DNA of 50,867 nt. Origin: Candidatus Cloacimonadota bacterium. Its GTDB lineage: Bacteria > Cloacimonadota > Cloacimonadia > JGIOTU-2. Positions within the stretch are counted from its first letter, which is position 1; every line of letters starts with the position of its first letter. Under the pieces are notes generated by a model that saw only the letters and a program-made list of their open reading frames with translations, made no database searches and had not been told where the DNA came from. The stretch lies in assembly GCA_030613025.1 (NCBI GenBank), contig JAUWMT010000017.1:1-50867 (forward strand), given 5' to 3'. This document shows positions 34,526 to 43,752 of the stretch, in pieces. The position numbers were made by a program, and so were the translations under genes.

Positions 34526-35651
34526 TGATCATTGAAAGTGCAATTAATGCAACTTTTTCTGAGGTGTTGAATTTCCCCAATTTTTCTTTTATGATACGCA
34601 GTTCATTTCTTGTTTTTTGATAGTAATTGTCATCTTCAAGAAATAAGCGGACTTCTTTAGTGATATTTTCGGCAGAAGCAGCATGTTGAATGAGTTCCGG
34701 CACCACTTTTTCCCCGATCACAATATTTGCAAGAGCGATCATATTTATCTTTATAAAAGCTCGTGCTATAAAATATGAAAGCGATGAAGTTTTATAGACG
34801 ACTACCATTGGAGTTCCCAGATAGCCGGTTTCCAGCGTGGAAGTGCCGGATTTGCACACTACAACCTTACTGTATTTCATGAGCGTGTGTGTGTCATGAA
34901 TGATCGTGACATTATTTTTAATAGGCGAGATGATTTTTTGGAATAACTCATCTGACACAGAGTCAGCTTGAGAAATGAGATATTCATAAGAATTATTATA
35001 GATTTTTTTTAAGTTTTTGATCGTTTCAACAATTTCAGGAAGAATCCTTTTGATTTCCACATTTCTACTTCCCGGGATAAATCCTACCCAATTTTTTTTA
35101 AGATTGAGGGAGTATTTTTCTGCGAATTCTTCTTTTGTACAAGATATGTTGATTTCTTCACTTATTGGATGTCCCACATATTCGACATCAGCGCCGATTT
35201 CTTCATAAAGCTCATTTTCAAACGGAAAAATCACTGCGATCTTGTCTGAGTATTCGGCAATTTTATGAATACGCTTTTTCTTCCATGCCCACACCTGCGG
35301 GCTGATATAATACAGCACCGGTATGTCAAATTCGTAGGTGATCTTTGCCACTCGAATATTCATGCCGGGATAGTCAACGAGTATAGCAAGATCAGGTTTC
35401 CGAGCAATGAATTCAGATTTGAGTTTTCGAAATACTTTTAGAATGAACCCAATATGACCGATTACTTCTGCAAAACCAATTATTGAAAATTTTGAAAAAG
35501 GGAATATAGATTCGAATCCATGCTTTTGCATCAACGGACCGCCAATTCCCCAAATATTAAGGGAAGGGTTTTTCTGTTTGAGCTGCTTAATTACTTCGGC
35601 AGCATGGACATCTGCAGAACGCTCGCCAACCAGCATGAAAATATTTTTCAT
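34515..35651 (-). CDS. lpxB: lipid-A-disaccharide synthase
   Basis: LpxB condenses UDP-2,3-diacylglucosamine with lipid X to form lipid A disaccharide at the inner membrane. The 378-residue protein starts MKNIFMLVGERSADVHAAEV and continues with the family segments IWGIGGPLMQKHGFE, PVLYYISPQVWAWKKKR and FPFENELYEEIGADVEYVGHP, quoted in part. The late CKSGTSTLETGYLGTPMVVVY is typical. It shows the organism makes LPS. Coupled to the DUF374 gene by overlap. Confidence 0.97.
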   Translation of the reverse strand: MKNIFMLVGERSADVHAAEVIKQLKQKNPSLNIWGIGGPLMQKHGFESIFPFSKFSIIGFAEVIGHIGFILKVFRKLKSEFIARKPDLAILVDYPGMNIRVAKITYEFDIPVLYYISPQVWAWKKKRIHKIAEYSDKIAVIFPFENELYEEIGADVEYVGHPISEEINISCTKEEFAEKYSLNLKKNWVGFIPGSRNVEIKRILPEIVETIKNLKKIYNNSYEYLISQADSVSDELFQKIISPIKNNVTIIHDTHTLMKYSKVVVCKSGTSTLETGYLGTPMVVVYKTSSLSYFIARAFIKINMIALANIVIGEKVVPELIQHAASAENITKEVRLFLEDDNYYQKTRNELRIIKEKLGKFNTSEKVALIALSMINET

Positions 35652-35773
35652 AGGTGCAAGACAATTGCTTGACTTTAATCGTCAAGAAAAAGAAATGTGA
35701 TGGAGCACGATAATCATCCCAAGTATAAAAACTTGACGCTCAAAATATGTGAAAAATAAGTAACACCATAAAA

Positions 35774-35874
35774 AGGAACTGCGAGTTCCTACCTTATGAC
35801 GCTAAAGCTGTTAATAAGGTATAAGAAATAATTTCAATAATATTGAAAGTGATCCGCAGTCGGTCACTTTTTTT
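35774..35874 (+). promoter_or_regulatory. infC operon leader with three hairpins and terminator-like end
   Basis: Three hairpins follow one another: 35774-35790 (AGGAACT/AGTTCCT), 35791-35820 (ACCTTAT/ATAAGGT), and 35846-35870 (AAAGTGA plus CCG, CAGT loop, CGG plus TCACTTT), the last followed by TTTTAT. The last is a textbook intrinsic terminator and ends five bases before the GGAGG of infC. The arrangement suggests transcription attenuation of infC-rpmI-rplT, whose homologues are controlled by L20 or IF3. The exact mechanism is inference. Confidence 0.65.
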
Positions 35875-35889
35875 ATTTGGAGGTATCTA

Positions 35890-36453
35890 ATCTCAATAAA
35901 TAGACGGTTTAAACCCTGGAAACAGCGGGAACGCTATAAAAACGAAAAAAGAATTAATGGAAAAATTACTGCTATAAATGTTCGTTTGATTGGTCCCGAT
36001 AAGGAAGCCCTGGGTATTGTATCGACTCAAGATGCTCTTCATAAAGCTCGCGAGTACGGACTTGATCTTGTGGAAATAGCACCAAAAGCGAATCCGCCGG
36101 TTTGCAAGATAATCGATTACAGCAAACTGATATTTGAAGAGTCCAAGAAAGCTCGTGAAGCAAAAAAGAAACAGCATTCGACACAGCTTAAGGAAGTCAA
36201 ATTCCGTCCCAGAACTGATGAGCATGACTATAATTTTAAGGTCAAGCACATCAAAGAATTCCTGGAAAAAGGAAATAAAGTCAAGGTCACTATTCAGTTC
36301 CGAGGAAGAGAAATGGCTCATAAAGAATTGGGCTGGGAGCTCATCAAAAGAATTCAAGAAGAACTTGAAGAGTGTGGTGATTTTGAACAGGATCCGAGAA
36401 TGGAAGGTCGCTTCCTGATCGGTTTCGTGTCACCTAAAAAGATTCAAAGCTAG
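35890..36453 (+). CDS. infC: translation initiation factor IF-3, non-ATG start
   Basis: IF3 binds the 30S subunit and proofreads initiation. The frame has no ATG at its beginning. GGAGG at 35879-35883 is six bases before ATC at 35890, which would begin a 187-residue protein; ATA at 35896 is the only alternative nearby. The conserved RINGKITAINVRLIGPDKEALG follows, and a start at the later TTG (35986) would delete part of it. AUC/AUU starts are known for infC and let IF3 repress its own translation. C-terminal EVKFRPRTDEHDYNFKVKH is typical. It leads an operon with rpmI and rplT. Confidence 0.92.
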   Translation: MSINRRFKPWKQRERYKNEKRINGKITAINVRLIGPDKEALGIVSTQDALHKAREYGLDLVEIAPKANPPVCKIIDYSKLIFEESKKAREAKKKQHSTQLKEVKFRPRTDEHDYNFKVKHIKEFLEKGNKVKVTIQFRGREMAHKELGWELIKRIQEELEECGDFEQDPRMEGRFLIGFVSPKKIQS

Positions 36454-36493
36454 CGAATCATAGCAAGGAAAGTCATAGTAAGGAGTTTTAATT

Positions 36494-36688
36494 ATGCCAA
36501 AGCTAAAAACAAGAAGAGCGGCAGCCAAACGTTTTAAGAAAACAGCGAGCGGTAAGATAAAAAGAAACAAAGCCAATCGCGGTCATTTTATGGAAAAGAA
36601 ATCATCCAAACAAAAATCCAACCTGCGCAAAGGTGGGTATGTTGCCAAAGCTGATGAAAAACGTGTGAAGAACATGTTAGCATCATAA
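36494..36688 (+). CDS. rpmI: 50S ribosomal protein L35
   Basis: 64-residue ribosomal protein bL35, beginning MPKLKTRRAAAKRFKKTASG and very basic throughout. Standard length. AAGGAG lies upstream of the ATG. Between infC and rplT as in most bacteria. Confidence 0.98.
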   Translation: MPKLKTRRAAAKRFKKTASGKIKRNKANRGHFMEKKSSKQKSNLRKGGYVAKADEKRVKNMLAS

Positions 36689-36713
36689 TATTACATTTTT
36701 ATAAGGAGTTGGT

Positions 36714-37070
36714 ATGGCTAGAGCAAAAAATAAAGTAGCTTCCAGAAAAAGAAGAAAGAAAATCCTCAAAGAGGCAAAAGGTTACAGAGGTGGCAGAAAG
36801 CTCTATCGGGCTGCACGTGAGGCAGTTGAGAAGGGCTGGCAATATGCCTATCGGGATAGAAGAACCCGCAAAAGAGAATTTAGAAGATTGTGGATCATCC
36901 GCATTAATGCCGCTGTGCATGAGCATGGATTGAGCTACAGCCAGTTTATGAACGGTCTCAAAGTATTGAAAATAGAGATCAATAGAAAAATGTTATCAGA
37001 ACTTGCGATAAACAATCCCGAAGCTTTTGAAAAAATTGTTAAGAATGTGAAAAAGAAATTGGGAAAATAA
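36714..37070 (+). CDS. rplT: 50S ribosomal protein L20
   Basis: 118-residue ribosomal protein bL20, with [20 protein letters not shown] at the N-terminus and the family motif [22 protein letters not shown]20 assembles early on 23S rRNA and in many bacteria represses its own infC-rpmI-rplT operon through an mRNA structure. AAGGAG precedes the ATG. Confidence 0.98.
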   Translation: MARAKNKVASRKRRKKILKEAKGYRGGRKLYRAAREAVEKGWQYAYRDRRTRKREFRRLWIIRINAAVHEHGLSYSQFMNGLKVLKIEINRKMLSELAINNPEAFEKIVKNVKKKLGK

Positions 37071-37076
37071 GCTATC

Positions 37077-38093
37077 GTGAAAGAACAAATACAAGAGATT
37101 TTAGAAGAAGCGAGAAGAAGTATTCCTTCATGCGTATCAGATAAAGATCTGGAAGAGCTTCGAATTAAATATCTTGGTAAGAAAAGTTCTCTTTCAGACC
37201 TCCTGAGTAAGATCGGGACGGTTTCCAAAGAAGAGCGTCCGCAGATGGGTGCACTTCTCAATAAGACAAAGAAAGAAATAGCTCAACTAATTGAACAGAA
37301 AAAGCTCGATCTTCATGAAAAAACAGATACTTCCAGAGCACGGGGCTTAGATGTCACAATGCCCGGAAGACCGCTTCCGATTGGTGCAAAACATCCTTTG
37401 TGTCAGATCTGGGAAGAGATCGAAGATATCTTTATCAATCTCGGATTTGAAGTTGCTGAAGGTCCGGAAATTGAAAGCGAATATTACAATTTCGATGCCC
37501 TGAACACACCGAGCGGGCATCCGGCGAGAAATCCTCAGGATACGTTTTATTTAAAGGGTGGTAAACTTCTACGCACACAAACATCACCTATGCAAATTCG
37601 TGTAATGGAGAAATTCAAACCTCCTATAAAGATCATTTCCACCGGTCGATGTTACCGCGTTGATAAAATGGATCCTTCGCATTTGCCGGTGTTCCACCAG
37701 GTTGAAGCACTTATGGTAGATGAGGGCATCACAATGTCGGATCTAAAAGGAGCGCTCGATTCATTTGTTAAGAGAATTTTCACCTCGGATACACGCTCCA
37801 GATTTCGTCCTCACTTCTTTCCTTTCACAGAACCCAGTGCAGAAATCGACATTCTTTGTATTAACTGTAAAGGAGCCGGTTGCAAACTCTGTAAAAAATC
37901 CGGGTGGCTCGAGATGGGCGGTGCCGGTATGGTAGATCCTGCAGTTCTCGAGGAAGTGGGCTATGATCCTGAAAAATATACCGGATATGCATTTGGTTTA
38001 GGAATTGAGCGTATAGCTATGCTTCGATACGGTATCTCAGATATCAGGAAATTAGTAACAAACGACCTGAGGATATTGAAGCAATTTCAATAA
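37077..38093 (+). CDS. pheS: phenylalanyl-tRNA synthetase, alpha subunit
   Basis: 338-residue catalytic subunit of PheRS. The N-terminal coiled coil is followed by a class II core: HPLCQIWEEIEDIFINLGFE, motif 2 STGRCYRVDKMDPSHLPVFHQ (partly quoted), and motif 3 GLGIERIAML. The segment CINCKGAGCKLCKKSGW has four Cys that could bind zinc, as in many bacterial PheS. It starts with GTG at 37077, six bases after rplT, and has no ATG in its first part. Confidence 0.97.
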   Translation: MKEQIQEILEEARRSIPSCVSDKDLEELRIKYLGKKSSLSDLLSKIGTVSKEERPQMGALLNKTKKEIAQLIEQKKLDLHEKTDTSRARGLDVTMPGRPLPIGAKHPLCQIWEEIEDIFINLGFEVAEGPEIESEYYNFDALNTPSGHPARNPQDTFYLKGGKLLRTQTSPMQIRVMEKFKPPIKIISTGRCYRVDKMDPSHLPVFHQVEALMVDEGITMSDLKGALDSFVKRIFTSDTRSRFRPHFFPFTEPSAEIDILCINCKGAGCKLCKKSGWLEMGGAGMVDPAVLEEVGYDPEKYTGYAFGLGIERIAMLRYGISDIRKLVTNDLRILKQFQ

Positions 38094-38120
38094 GTACATT
38101 TTTTACGTTAAGAGAGTATC

Positions 38121-40523
38121 ATGAAAATAAGTTATAATTGGCTGAATGAGTTAGTTCCGACACACTTAGATATTGATGAATTTTGTGAGAAGCTCACCAT
38201 GTTCGGTCTTGAAGTTGAAGAGGTTGTTCAGCCCGGAAAAGAACTTGATAATATAGTTGTCGGTAAAGTTATTTCTGTAGAAAAACATCCAAATGCAGAC
38301 AAACTGACTTTATGCCAGGTTGATGTCGGCAAGAGTGAACCACTTAGCATTATCTGCGGCGCTTCCAATGTAGTGAAAGATATCCTCGTTCCCGTAGCAA
38401 AGATCGGAGCAAAGCTTGGTGACTTCGAAATAAAGAAAGCAAAACTTCGCGGAGTAGAATCCTTTGGTATGATATGTTCGGAGAAAGAATTGGGTGTTTC
38501 TGATGAACATTCCGGTATTATGATCATAAAGCAGGACATCGAGCCGGGGACTCCTTTTGCTGATGCAATGGGAATGAATGATAGTATTATTGAAGTTGAG
38601 GTAACGCCAAACAGACCCGACCTTCTTGGCATGATCGGTGTGGCACGTGAAGTAGCGGTAATGCTCAACGCCGAATATGAGCATCCCGAAATTGCATTTG
38701 AAGAATCCGAAGTAAAAACCGAGGATGAGATTTCAGTTATTATAGAAGATTCAGAGAAATGTCCTCGTTATTGTGCGCGAATGGTAAAGGGAATTACAGT
38801 TCAGCCCTCTCCAGCGTGGATGCAGAAAAAACTGATCGCATCGGGTCTTCGTCCGATCAATAATATCGTAGATGTCACAAATTATGTACTTCTCGAATAT
38901 GGGCAACCACTGCATGCATTTGATTATACTAAAATCAAAGATAAGACTATCGTTGTCCGAATCGCAAAAGATAAAGAAAAAATGATGCTTTTGGACGATA
39001 CCGAGCTAAAACTTCATTCCGAAAACCTGCTCATTGCTGATGCAGAGCATCCACTTGCACTTGCAGGTATTATGGGTGGACTTGATAGTTCAATAAGTGA
39101 TAACACGAGAGATGTTGTTATCGAGTGTGCTTATTTTGACCCGAAAAATATTCGTGCATCCGCACTTGAATACGGATTGCAGACAGATTCATCTTATCGT
39201 TTTGAAAGAGGCATGGATCCCAACAGTTTGACCGAAGTTATCGACAGGGCTGCCCAGCTTATGCAGCTTACAGGCGGGGGAGAAATATCAAGCGGAGTTG
39301 TAGATTGCTATCCTCATAAGATCGAGCCAAAGATTTTACCGCTTCGTGTATCACGCACAAATGGTATCCTTAATGTAAAAATGACAGCCGATGAAGTTGA
39401 AAATTATCTTAATAAATTTGAATTTGGCACAAAAAAGGCGTCTGATGATTCCTTTGAAGTAACGATTCCAACCTTCCGTCCCGACATAGAGCGCGAGATA
39501 GATATTATTGAAGAACTCGCCCGATGCTATGGATATAATAATGTAGAATCCCATTTTTGGATCAACAGGATAGACAACAAACAGAAAAGAACAGTTGTAC
39601 GGCTCGCGAAAAATCATCTTATCTCTCTTGGTTTCTATGAAGTGAATAATATGAGCTTCGCAAGTACTGAAGATCTTAATGCGCTGAAAATTCCAGAGAA
39701 TGATTTTCGTCGAAATATCGTAGAACTTGCCAATCCAATAGGTGAGCAGTTCTCAATAATGAGGTCGACGCTCATTCCTGATCTTCTTAAAAATGCAGCT
39801 CTGAACCTCTCTTATAAATTTGAGAATTTTAAGCTGTTTGAACTCAACCGGATTTATCTTAAAGAGAGAGAAGATACTTATACGGAACCCACTTACTTAA
39901 CTGGTGTTATCGTTGGTGAATTTGATCCATTCTATTGGAAAGAGAAGCAAAGAGTAACATCCTTTTATGATGTAAAGGGCGTAGTAGAATCAGTTTTATC
40001 AAAAATACACTGCACAAAAAATGTCACTTACAAAGTATCAAATCAACCATATTATACTAATGATTCGGCAGCAGATATCTTTTTAGATGGAAAAACGATT
40101 GGATCCTGTGGTATTATAAAGGATGATGTTTTACAATCTTTTGAAATTGAAGCGTCTGTTATGCTTTTTGATATTGATCTTTCAAGAATTATTCCATTAT
40201 ATAATGAAAAAGCCATTCGTTTCAAGGAGATCGTAAAATATCCTCCAGTGCTTAGAGATATTGCAGTTATTGCTCCTTCTGATATCGTAATCGGAACGAG
40301 TGCGCAAACAATAAAATCTGTCGCCCCAAACATAATAAAAGACGTTCGGTTGTTCGATGTATATACAGGCAAACAGATAAAGCAGGGGTGCAGAAGTCTG
40401 GCGTTCAATATTACTTTCCAATCCGAGACTTTAACCCTGACAGATAAATATGTGGATAAATTATTTGACAAAATTGTAAAGAAATTATCACTTGTACATC
40501 AAATAGAATTGAGGCAGGAGTGA
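38121..40523 (+). CDS. pheT: phenylalanyl-tRNA synthetase, beta subunit
   Basis: 800-residue beta subunit, which carries the editing domain and tRNA-binding domains. Start MKISYNWLNELVPTH; EMAP/OB-type region IVVGKVISVEKHPNADKLTL; B3/B4 editing region (NNIVDVTNYVLLEYGQPLHAFD, quoted partly), and a C-terminal ferredoxin-like anticodon domain (VKYPPVLRDIAVIAP). It pairs with pheS. Its stop overlaps the ATG of the next gene. Confidence 0.98.
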   Translation: MKISYNWLNELVPTHLDIDEFCEKLTMFGLEVEEVVQPGKELDNIVVGKVISVEKHPNADKLTLCQVDVGKSEPLSIICGASNVVKDILVPVAKIGAKLGDFEIKKAKLRGVESFGMICSEKELGVSDEHSGIMIIKQDIEPGTPFADAMGMNDSIIEVEVTPNRPDLLGMIGVAREVAVMLNAEYEHPEIAFEESEVKTEDEISVIIEDSEKCPRYCARMVKGITVQPSPAWMQKKLIASGLRPINNIVDVTNYVLLEYGQPLHAFDYTKIKDKTIVVRIAKDKEKMMLLDDTELKLHSENLLIADAEHPLALAGIMGGLDSSISDNTRDVVIECAYFDPKNIRASALEYGLQTDSSYRFERGMDPNSLTEVIDRAAQLMQLTGGGEISSGVVDCYPHKIEPKILPLRVSRTNGILNVKMTADEVENYLNKFEFGTKKASDDSFEVTIPTFRPDIEREIDIIEELARCYGYNNVESHFWINRIDNKQKRTVVRLAKNHLISLGFYEVNNMSFASTEDLNALKIPENDFRRNIVELANPIGEQFSIMRSTLIPDLLKNAALNLSYKFENFKLFELNRIYLKEREDTYTEPTYLTGVIVGEFDPFYWKEKQRVTSFYDVKGVVESVLSKIHCTKNVTYKVSNQPYYTNDSAADIFLDGKTIGSCGIIKDDVLQSFEIEASVMLFDIDLSRIIPLYNEKAIRFKEIVKYPPVLRDIAVIAPSDIVIGTSAQTIKSVAPNIIKDVRLFDVYTGKQIKQGCRSLAFNITFQSETLTLTDKYVDKLFDKIVKKLSLVHQIELRQE

Positions 40524-40885
40524 TGGATACGCATGTGCTTGATCTGATTGAAGAGAAAATTAGGAATCTAATTTCGAGATATAAAATTTTACAAGATAAA
40601 TACATTCAGATTTTGAAAGAAAATGAAAATCTCAATAATAAATATAAAGATCTGTTCTACAATACGGAGAATTCGCAGGAAACATTAAGCGAACTCCAGA
40701 ACGCTGTGGAGCGCTACAAAGAGCAGAACCAAGATTTGCAGAACACATTAGCTCAAAAAGAAGAGCGAATAAGAACATTTACAGAACAGGCGAACGAAAT
40801 CGATTCGAGAGTGGGTTCGATGCTCCAGGAAATTGAAAGTATTATTGGAGAATCGGAAACACAGCCTGCTGGAAGCAATGATTAA
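40523..40885 (+). CDS. coiled-coil protein, ZapB-like position
   Basis: 120-residue protein that is almost entirely one predicted coiled coil (about residues 3-95), beginning MDTHVLDLIEEKIRNLI. It resembles short division-associated coiled-coil proteins (ZapB-type), but sequence alone does not prove it. The ATG at 40523 overlaps the pheT stop. It lies directly upstream of zapA, which supports a role in FtsZ-ring assembly. A GTG at 40520 is an alternative start. Confidence 0.7.
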   Translation: MDTHVLDLIEEKIRNLISRYKILQDKYIQILKENENLNNKYKDLFYNTENSQETLSELQNAVERYKEQNQDLQNTLAQKEERIRTFTEQANEIDSRVGSMLQEIESIIGESETQPAGSND

Positions 40886-40896
40886 GTTTTAAATAT

Positions 40897-41166
40897 ATGA
40901 ATAATATTTCTGTCGACATTTTGGGTGATACCTATTCAATCGCAGGTGATGTAGATCCTGATGAGATCCGAAAATATGCTCATTTTTTAGATAAAAAGCT
41001 TGTTGAGCTCTCGGAGGAGTATAATCCCCGCAAGAGATATGACCTCGCAATTTTGTGTGGTCTCAACATAGTCGAAGAAATGTTCAGAAAACAGAAGGAA
41101 CAAGAGAAATTAGAAAGTTTTGTGCAAAGGATTTCAAAATTATTGAATTCTTTGGACGAAGAGTGA
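40897..41166 (+). CDS. zapA: cell division protein ZapA
   Basis: 89-residue ZapA family protein that bundles FtsZ filaments. The N-terminal domain has VDILGDTYSIAGDVDPDEIRKYA (quoted in part) and the C-terminal coiled coil begins RYDLAILCGLNIVEEMF. The length is typical. It sits after the ZapB-like gene and before a candidate 6S RNA, which is a common chromosomal order. Confidence 0.93.
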   Translation: MNNISVDILGDTYSIAGDVDPDEIRKYAHFLDKKLVELSEEYNPRKRYDLAILCGLNIVEEMFRKQKEQEKLESFVQRISKLLNSLDEE

Positions 41167-41200
41167 TTTTGTTCTATACTTGTTGATATAAGTTATTGTT

Positions 41201-41396
41201 CTTTCCAGTAGGCCTGCCCTGTTCGTGATGGCAATCTTGTTTTGTGCTAAACAGGAACTATAGGGTGTTCAATTGTGTATGGCATGAATGCCTACATCGC
41301 AGTAGGACTCGTAAAGTACATATAGAATTCCCATCTTTTTGAAATAATAGTTCAAACCAGTTGTTACACGGCAAGGGCAGGTTTCATTATGGAAAG
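41201..41396 (+). ncRNA. ssrS: candidate 6S RNA
   Basis: A 196-nt rod-like structure. CTTTCCA (41201-41207) pairs with TGGAAAG (41390-41396). After a bulge, CCTGCCCT (41213-41220) pairs with AGGGCAGG (41374-41381), and TCGTG/CACGG-type pairs extend it. A long central part contains further hairpins (GGCA/TGCC and CCTAC/GTAGG). Its size and location between zapA and rny match the usual place of 6S RNA, the inhibitor of RNA polymerase holoenzyme. The 3' end overlaps the ribosome binding site of rny, so a regulatory leader is an alternative. Confidence 0.6.
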
Positions 41397-41404
41397 GAAT
41401 AAAG

Positions 41405-42958
41405 ATGAACGGTATATTGTTACCAATAGTTGGCGTAGTGGTAGGGGTGTTCGTCGGCTGGTTGTCATTCAGATTGCTCACAACCAAAAAGATCAAACAA
41501 GCTCATGTCGAATCAAAAAAGATCAAAGATGAAGCGAAGCTTGAAGCAAAAGTAATCAAAAAAGAAGCTGAAATTGAAGCAAAAGAGGATTGGTATAAAA
41601 GAAAAGCTAATTTAGAAAAAGAGATAGAGGGGAGGAAAAAGGAACTCCGAAAAATTGAGGGTAACTACAATCAGAGAATAAGCAATATCGATGAGCGGCT
41701 TAGCAAGTTAGACAGAAGAGAACAATCCATTTCCGACCGCGAGCGACATCTTCAAAATAAACAGGTAAAACTGGATGATGATGAAGCCAAATTGAAAGAT
41801 ATGCTCGAAAAAGAAACAAGAAAATTAATGGAGATTGCTAACCTTAGTAAGGATCAGGCAATTGAAATGCTTCTTAAGAAATATGAAAATGAAGCTCGTA
41901 TCGATGCAGCAAAGCTCAGAAAATCAATAGTGGATAAAGCAATATCTGAAGCTGAAGAGGAGTCATTAAAGATCATTGCAAATGCAATACAAAGAACCGC
42001 TGTTGATTATGTGACAGAGTCAACAGTCTCTGTAGTTGACCTGCCATCCGAAGAAATGAAGGGCAGGATTATTGGGCGAGAAGGTCGTAATATTCGCACT
42101 TTTGAAAATAGTTCAGGGGTAGAGATAATTGTTGATGATACTCCGGAAGCTGTTATTGTCTCCAGCTTTGATCCGGTTAGAAGAGAGATAGCAAAACGCT
42201 CTCTTGAAAAGCTTATTTCGGATGGAAGAATTCATCCTGGCAGAATCGAAGATGTGCTCGCAAAAACAGAAAAAGAAGTGAATAAGATCATTGAGGAGAC
42301 TGGTAAGAAAACACTCCTTGATCTTTCGATTCATGATCTTCCAGACAACCTGAGAAATATTATAGGGCGTCTCAAATACCGTACAAGCTATGGTCAGAAC
42401 ATACTCAAACACAGTATAGAAAGCGCATGGATTTGCGGTATGCTTGCAGCTGAATTAGGATTGGATCAGCCATTCGCACGAAAGATGGGACTTCTGCATG
42501 ATATTGGAAAAGCAGTTGACCATGAAATCGATGGCTCTCATGCTGCTATCGGAGCTGACATTGCGAGAAGAAATGGAATGCCACCTGTCATTGTTAATGC
42601 GATTGAGGCACATCACGAAGAAGTAGAACCCGAATCGGTTTATGCAATACTCGTTCAAGTTGCAGATGCAATCTCAGGTGCACGTCCCGGTGCAAGAAGG
42701 GAAACCCTCGAATCGTATCTCAAGCGATTGGAAAAATTGGAAGAAATTGCCTATTCCTTTGAAGGTGTTCATAAGTGTTTCGCAATCCAGGCAGGCAGGG
42801 AAATCCGTATTATGGTGGAGCATAATACTATTGATGATGCACAGTCAGAATTACTTGCTTCAGACGTGGCGAAAAAGATCGAGAATGAAATGCAGTATCC
42901 CGGACAGATAAAAGTAACTGTTATTCGAGAGGTGCGCAAAACAGTGCTGGCAAAATAA
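41405..42958 (+). CDS. rny: ribonuclease Y
   Basis: 517-residue endoribonuclease that starts mRNA decay at the membrane. Residues 3-24 form the membrane anchor (ILLPIVGVVVGVFVGWL), about 30-190 is a long coiled coil, then a KH domain (GRIIGREGRNIRTFENSSGV) and an HD domain with LLHDIGKAVDHEIDGSH. The length is normal. AAGGA is upstream. It is followed by ymdB with a 1-bp overlap, the common rny-ymdB pairing. Confidence 0.97.
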   Translation: MNGILLPIVGVVVGVFVGWLSFRLLTTKKIKQAHVESKKIKDEAKLEAKVIKKEAEIEAKEDWYKRKANLEKEIEGRKKELRKIEGNYNQRISNIDERLSKLDRREQSISDRERHLQNKQVKLDDDEAKLKDMLEKETRKLMEIANLSKDQAIEMLLKKYENEARIDAAKLRKSIVDKAISEAEEESLKIIANAIQRTAVDYVTESTVSVVDLPSEEMKGRIIGREGRNIRTFENSSGVEIIVDDTPEAVIVSSFDPVRREIAKRSLEKLISDGRIHPGRIEDVLAKTEKEVNKIIEETGKKTLLDLSIHDLPDNLRNIIGRLKYRTSYGQNILKHSIESAWICGMLAAELGLDQPFARKMGLLHDIGKAVDHEIDGSHAAIGADIARRNGMPPVIVNAIEAHHEEVEPESVYAILVQVADAISGARPGARRETLESYLKRLEKLEEIAYSFEGVHKCFAIQAGREIRIMVEHNTIDDAQSELLASDVAKKIENEMQYPGQIKVTVIREVRKTVLAK

Positions 42959-43743
42959 TGATCCGAATACTTTATATTGGTGATATTTTTGGCAAACCCG
43001 GCAGGAGAACGGTCAAGGAATTGCTTCCTGGTTTAAAAGAAGAATTTGCACTTGATCTGGTTATTGCAAATGGTGAAAATCTTGCCGGCGGACTTGGAAT
43101 GACACCTGATACGGCGAACGACATGTTCGAGCTTGGCATTGACGTACTCACATCCGGTAATCATCTGTGGGATAAGAAAGAAATAGTTGCACATCTCGCA
43201 AAAGAAGAACGCATATTGAAGCCCATAAATTATCCGCCTGAAGTGCCAGGTAACGATATTTATGAAATCGAAATTCACGGAAAAAAAGTTGTAGTGCTCT
43301 GCTTGATGGGCAGGGTTTTTACTGTGACTGTTGACTGTCCCTTCCGAATAATGGATGCTTACCTGGAAAAGCTTATGTCTGAACGACCGATCGTTTTGGT
43401 TGATTTTCATGCTGAAGCTACTGCCGAAAAGCAGGCAATGGCGTGGTATCTTGATGGTAGAATTTCAGCATTGATAGGATCTCACACTCATGTACAAACT
43501 GCCGATGAGAGGATACTTCCACAGGGCACTGCATATATTACAGATGCCGGTATGACGGGACCTCATGATTCTATAATAGGACTTCGAACAAAAGACGGGA
43601 TTGAAAGATTTCTCACTCAGATTCCAAACCGATTCAACCCGGCAAAGGAAAATTTGATGCTCAATGGAGTGCTAATTTCGGTTGACGAAAAAGGATCAGC
43701 TCTGGATATTCAGCGAATCAGGAGAAGCTATTTAATTGAATAG
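42958..43743 (+). CDS. ymdB: YmdB family metallophosphoesterase
   Basis: 261-residue TIGR00282-type phosphoesterase. Metal-site motifs are ILYIGDIFGKPG (Asp), IANGENLAGGLG (Asn/Glu), TSGNHLWD (Asn, His), DFHAEATAEKQAMAW and GSHTHVQTADERILP (His). Bacillus YmdB hydrolyses 2',3'-cyclic nucleotides and affects RNA turnover and biofilm choice. The start overlaps the rny stop by one base, so the two are coupled. Confidence 0.95.
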   Translation: MIRILYIGDIFGKPGRRTVKELLPGLKEEFALDLVIANGENLAGGLGMTPDTANDMFELGIDVLTSGNHLWDKKEIVAHLAKEERILKPINYPPEVPGNDIYEIEIHGKKVVVLCLMGRVFTVTVDCPFRIMDAYLEKLMSERPIVLVDFHAEATAEKQAMAWYLDGRISALIGSHTHVQTADERILPQGTAYITDAGMTGPHDSIIGLRTKDGIERFLTQIPNRFNPAKENLMLNGVLISVDEKGSALDIQRIRRSYLIE

Positions 43744-43752
43744 TGAAGATTT

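Noticed and set aside
35893-36357. 154-codon minus-strand frame opposite infC
   Set aside because: Complementary shadow of infC with no family features.
35986-36453. infC beginning at TTG 35986
   Set aside because: This would cut off the conserved RINGKITAINVR segment and has no ribosome binding site; ATC 35890 has GGAGG at ideal distance.
41269-41496. Minus-strand frame across the 6S candidate and rny start
   Set aside because: It overlaps structured RNA and the start of rny and has no coding features.
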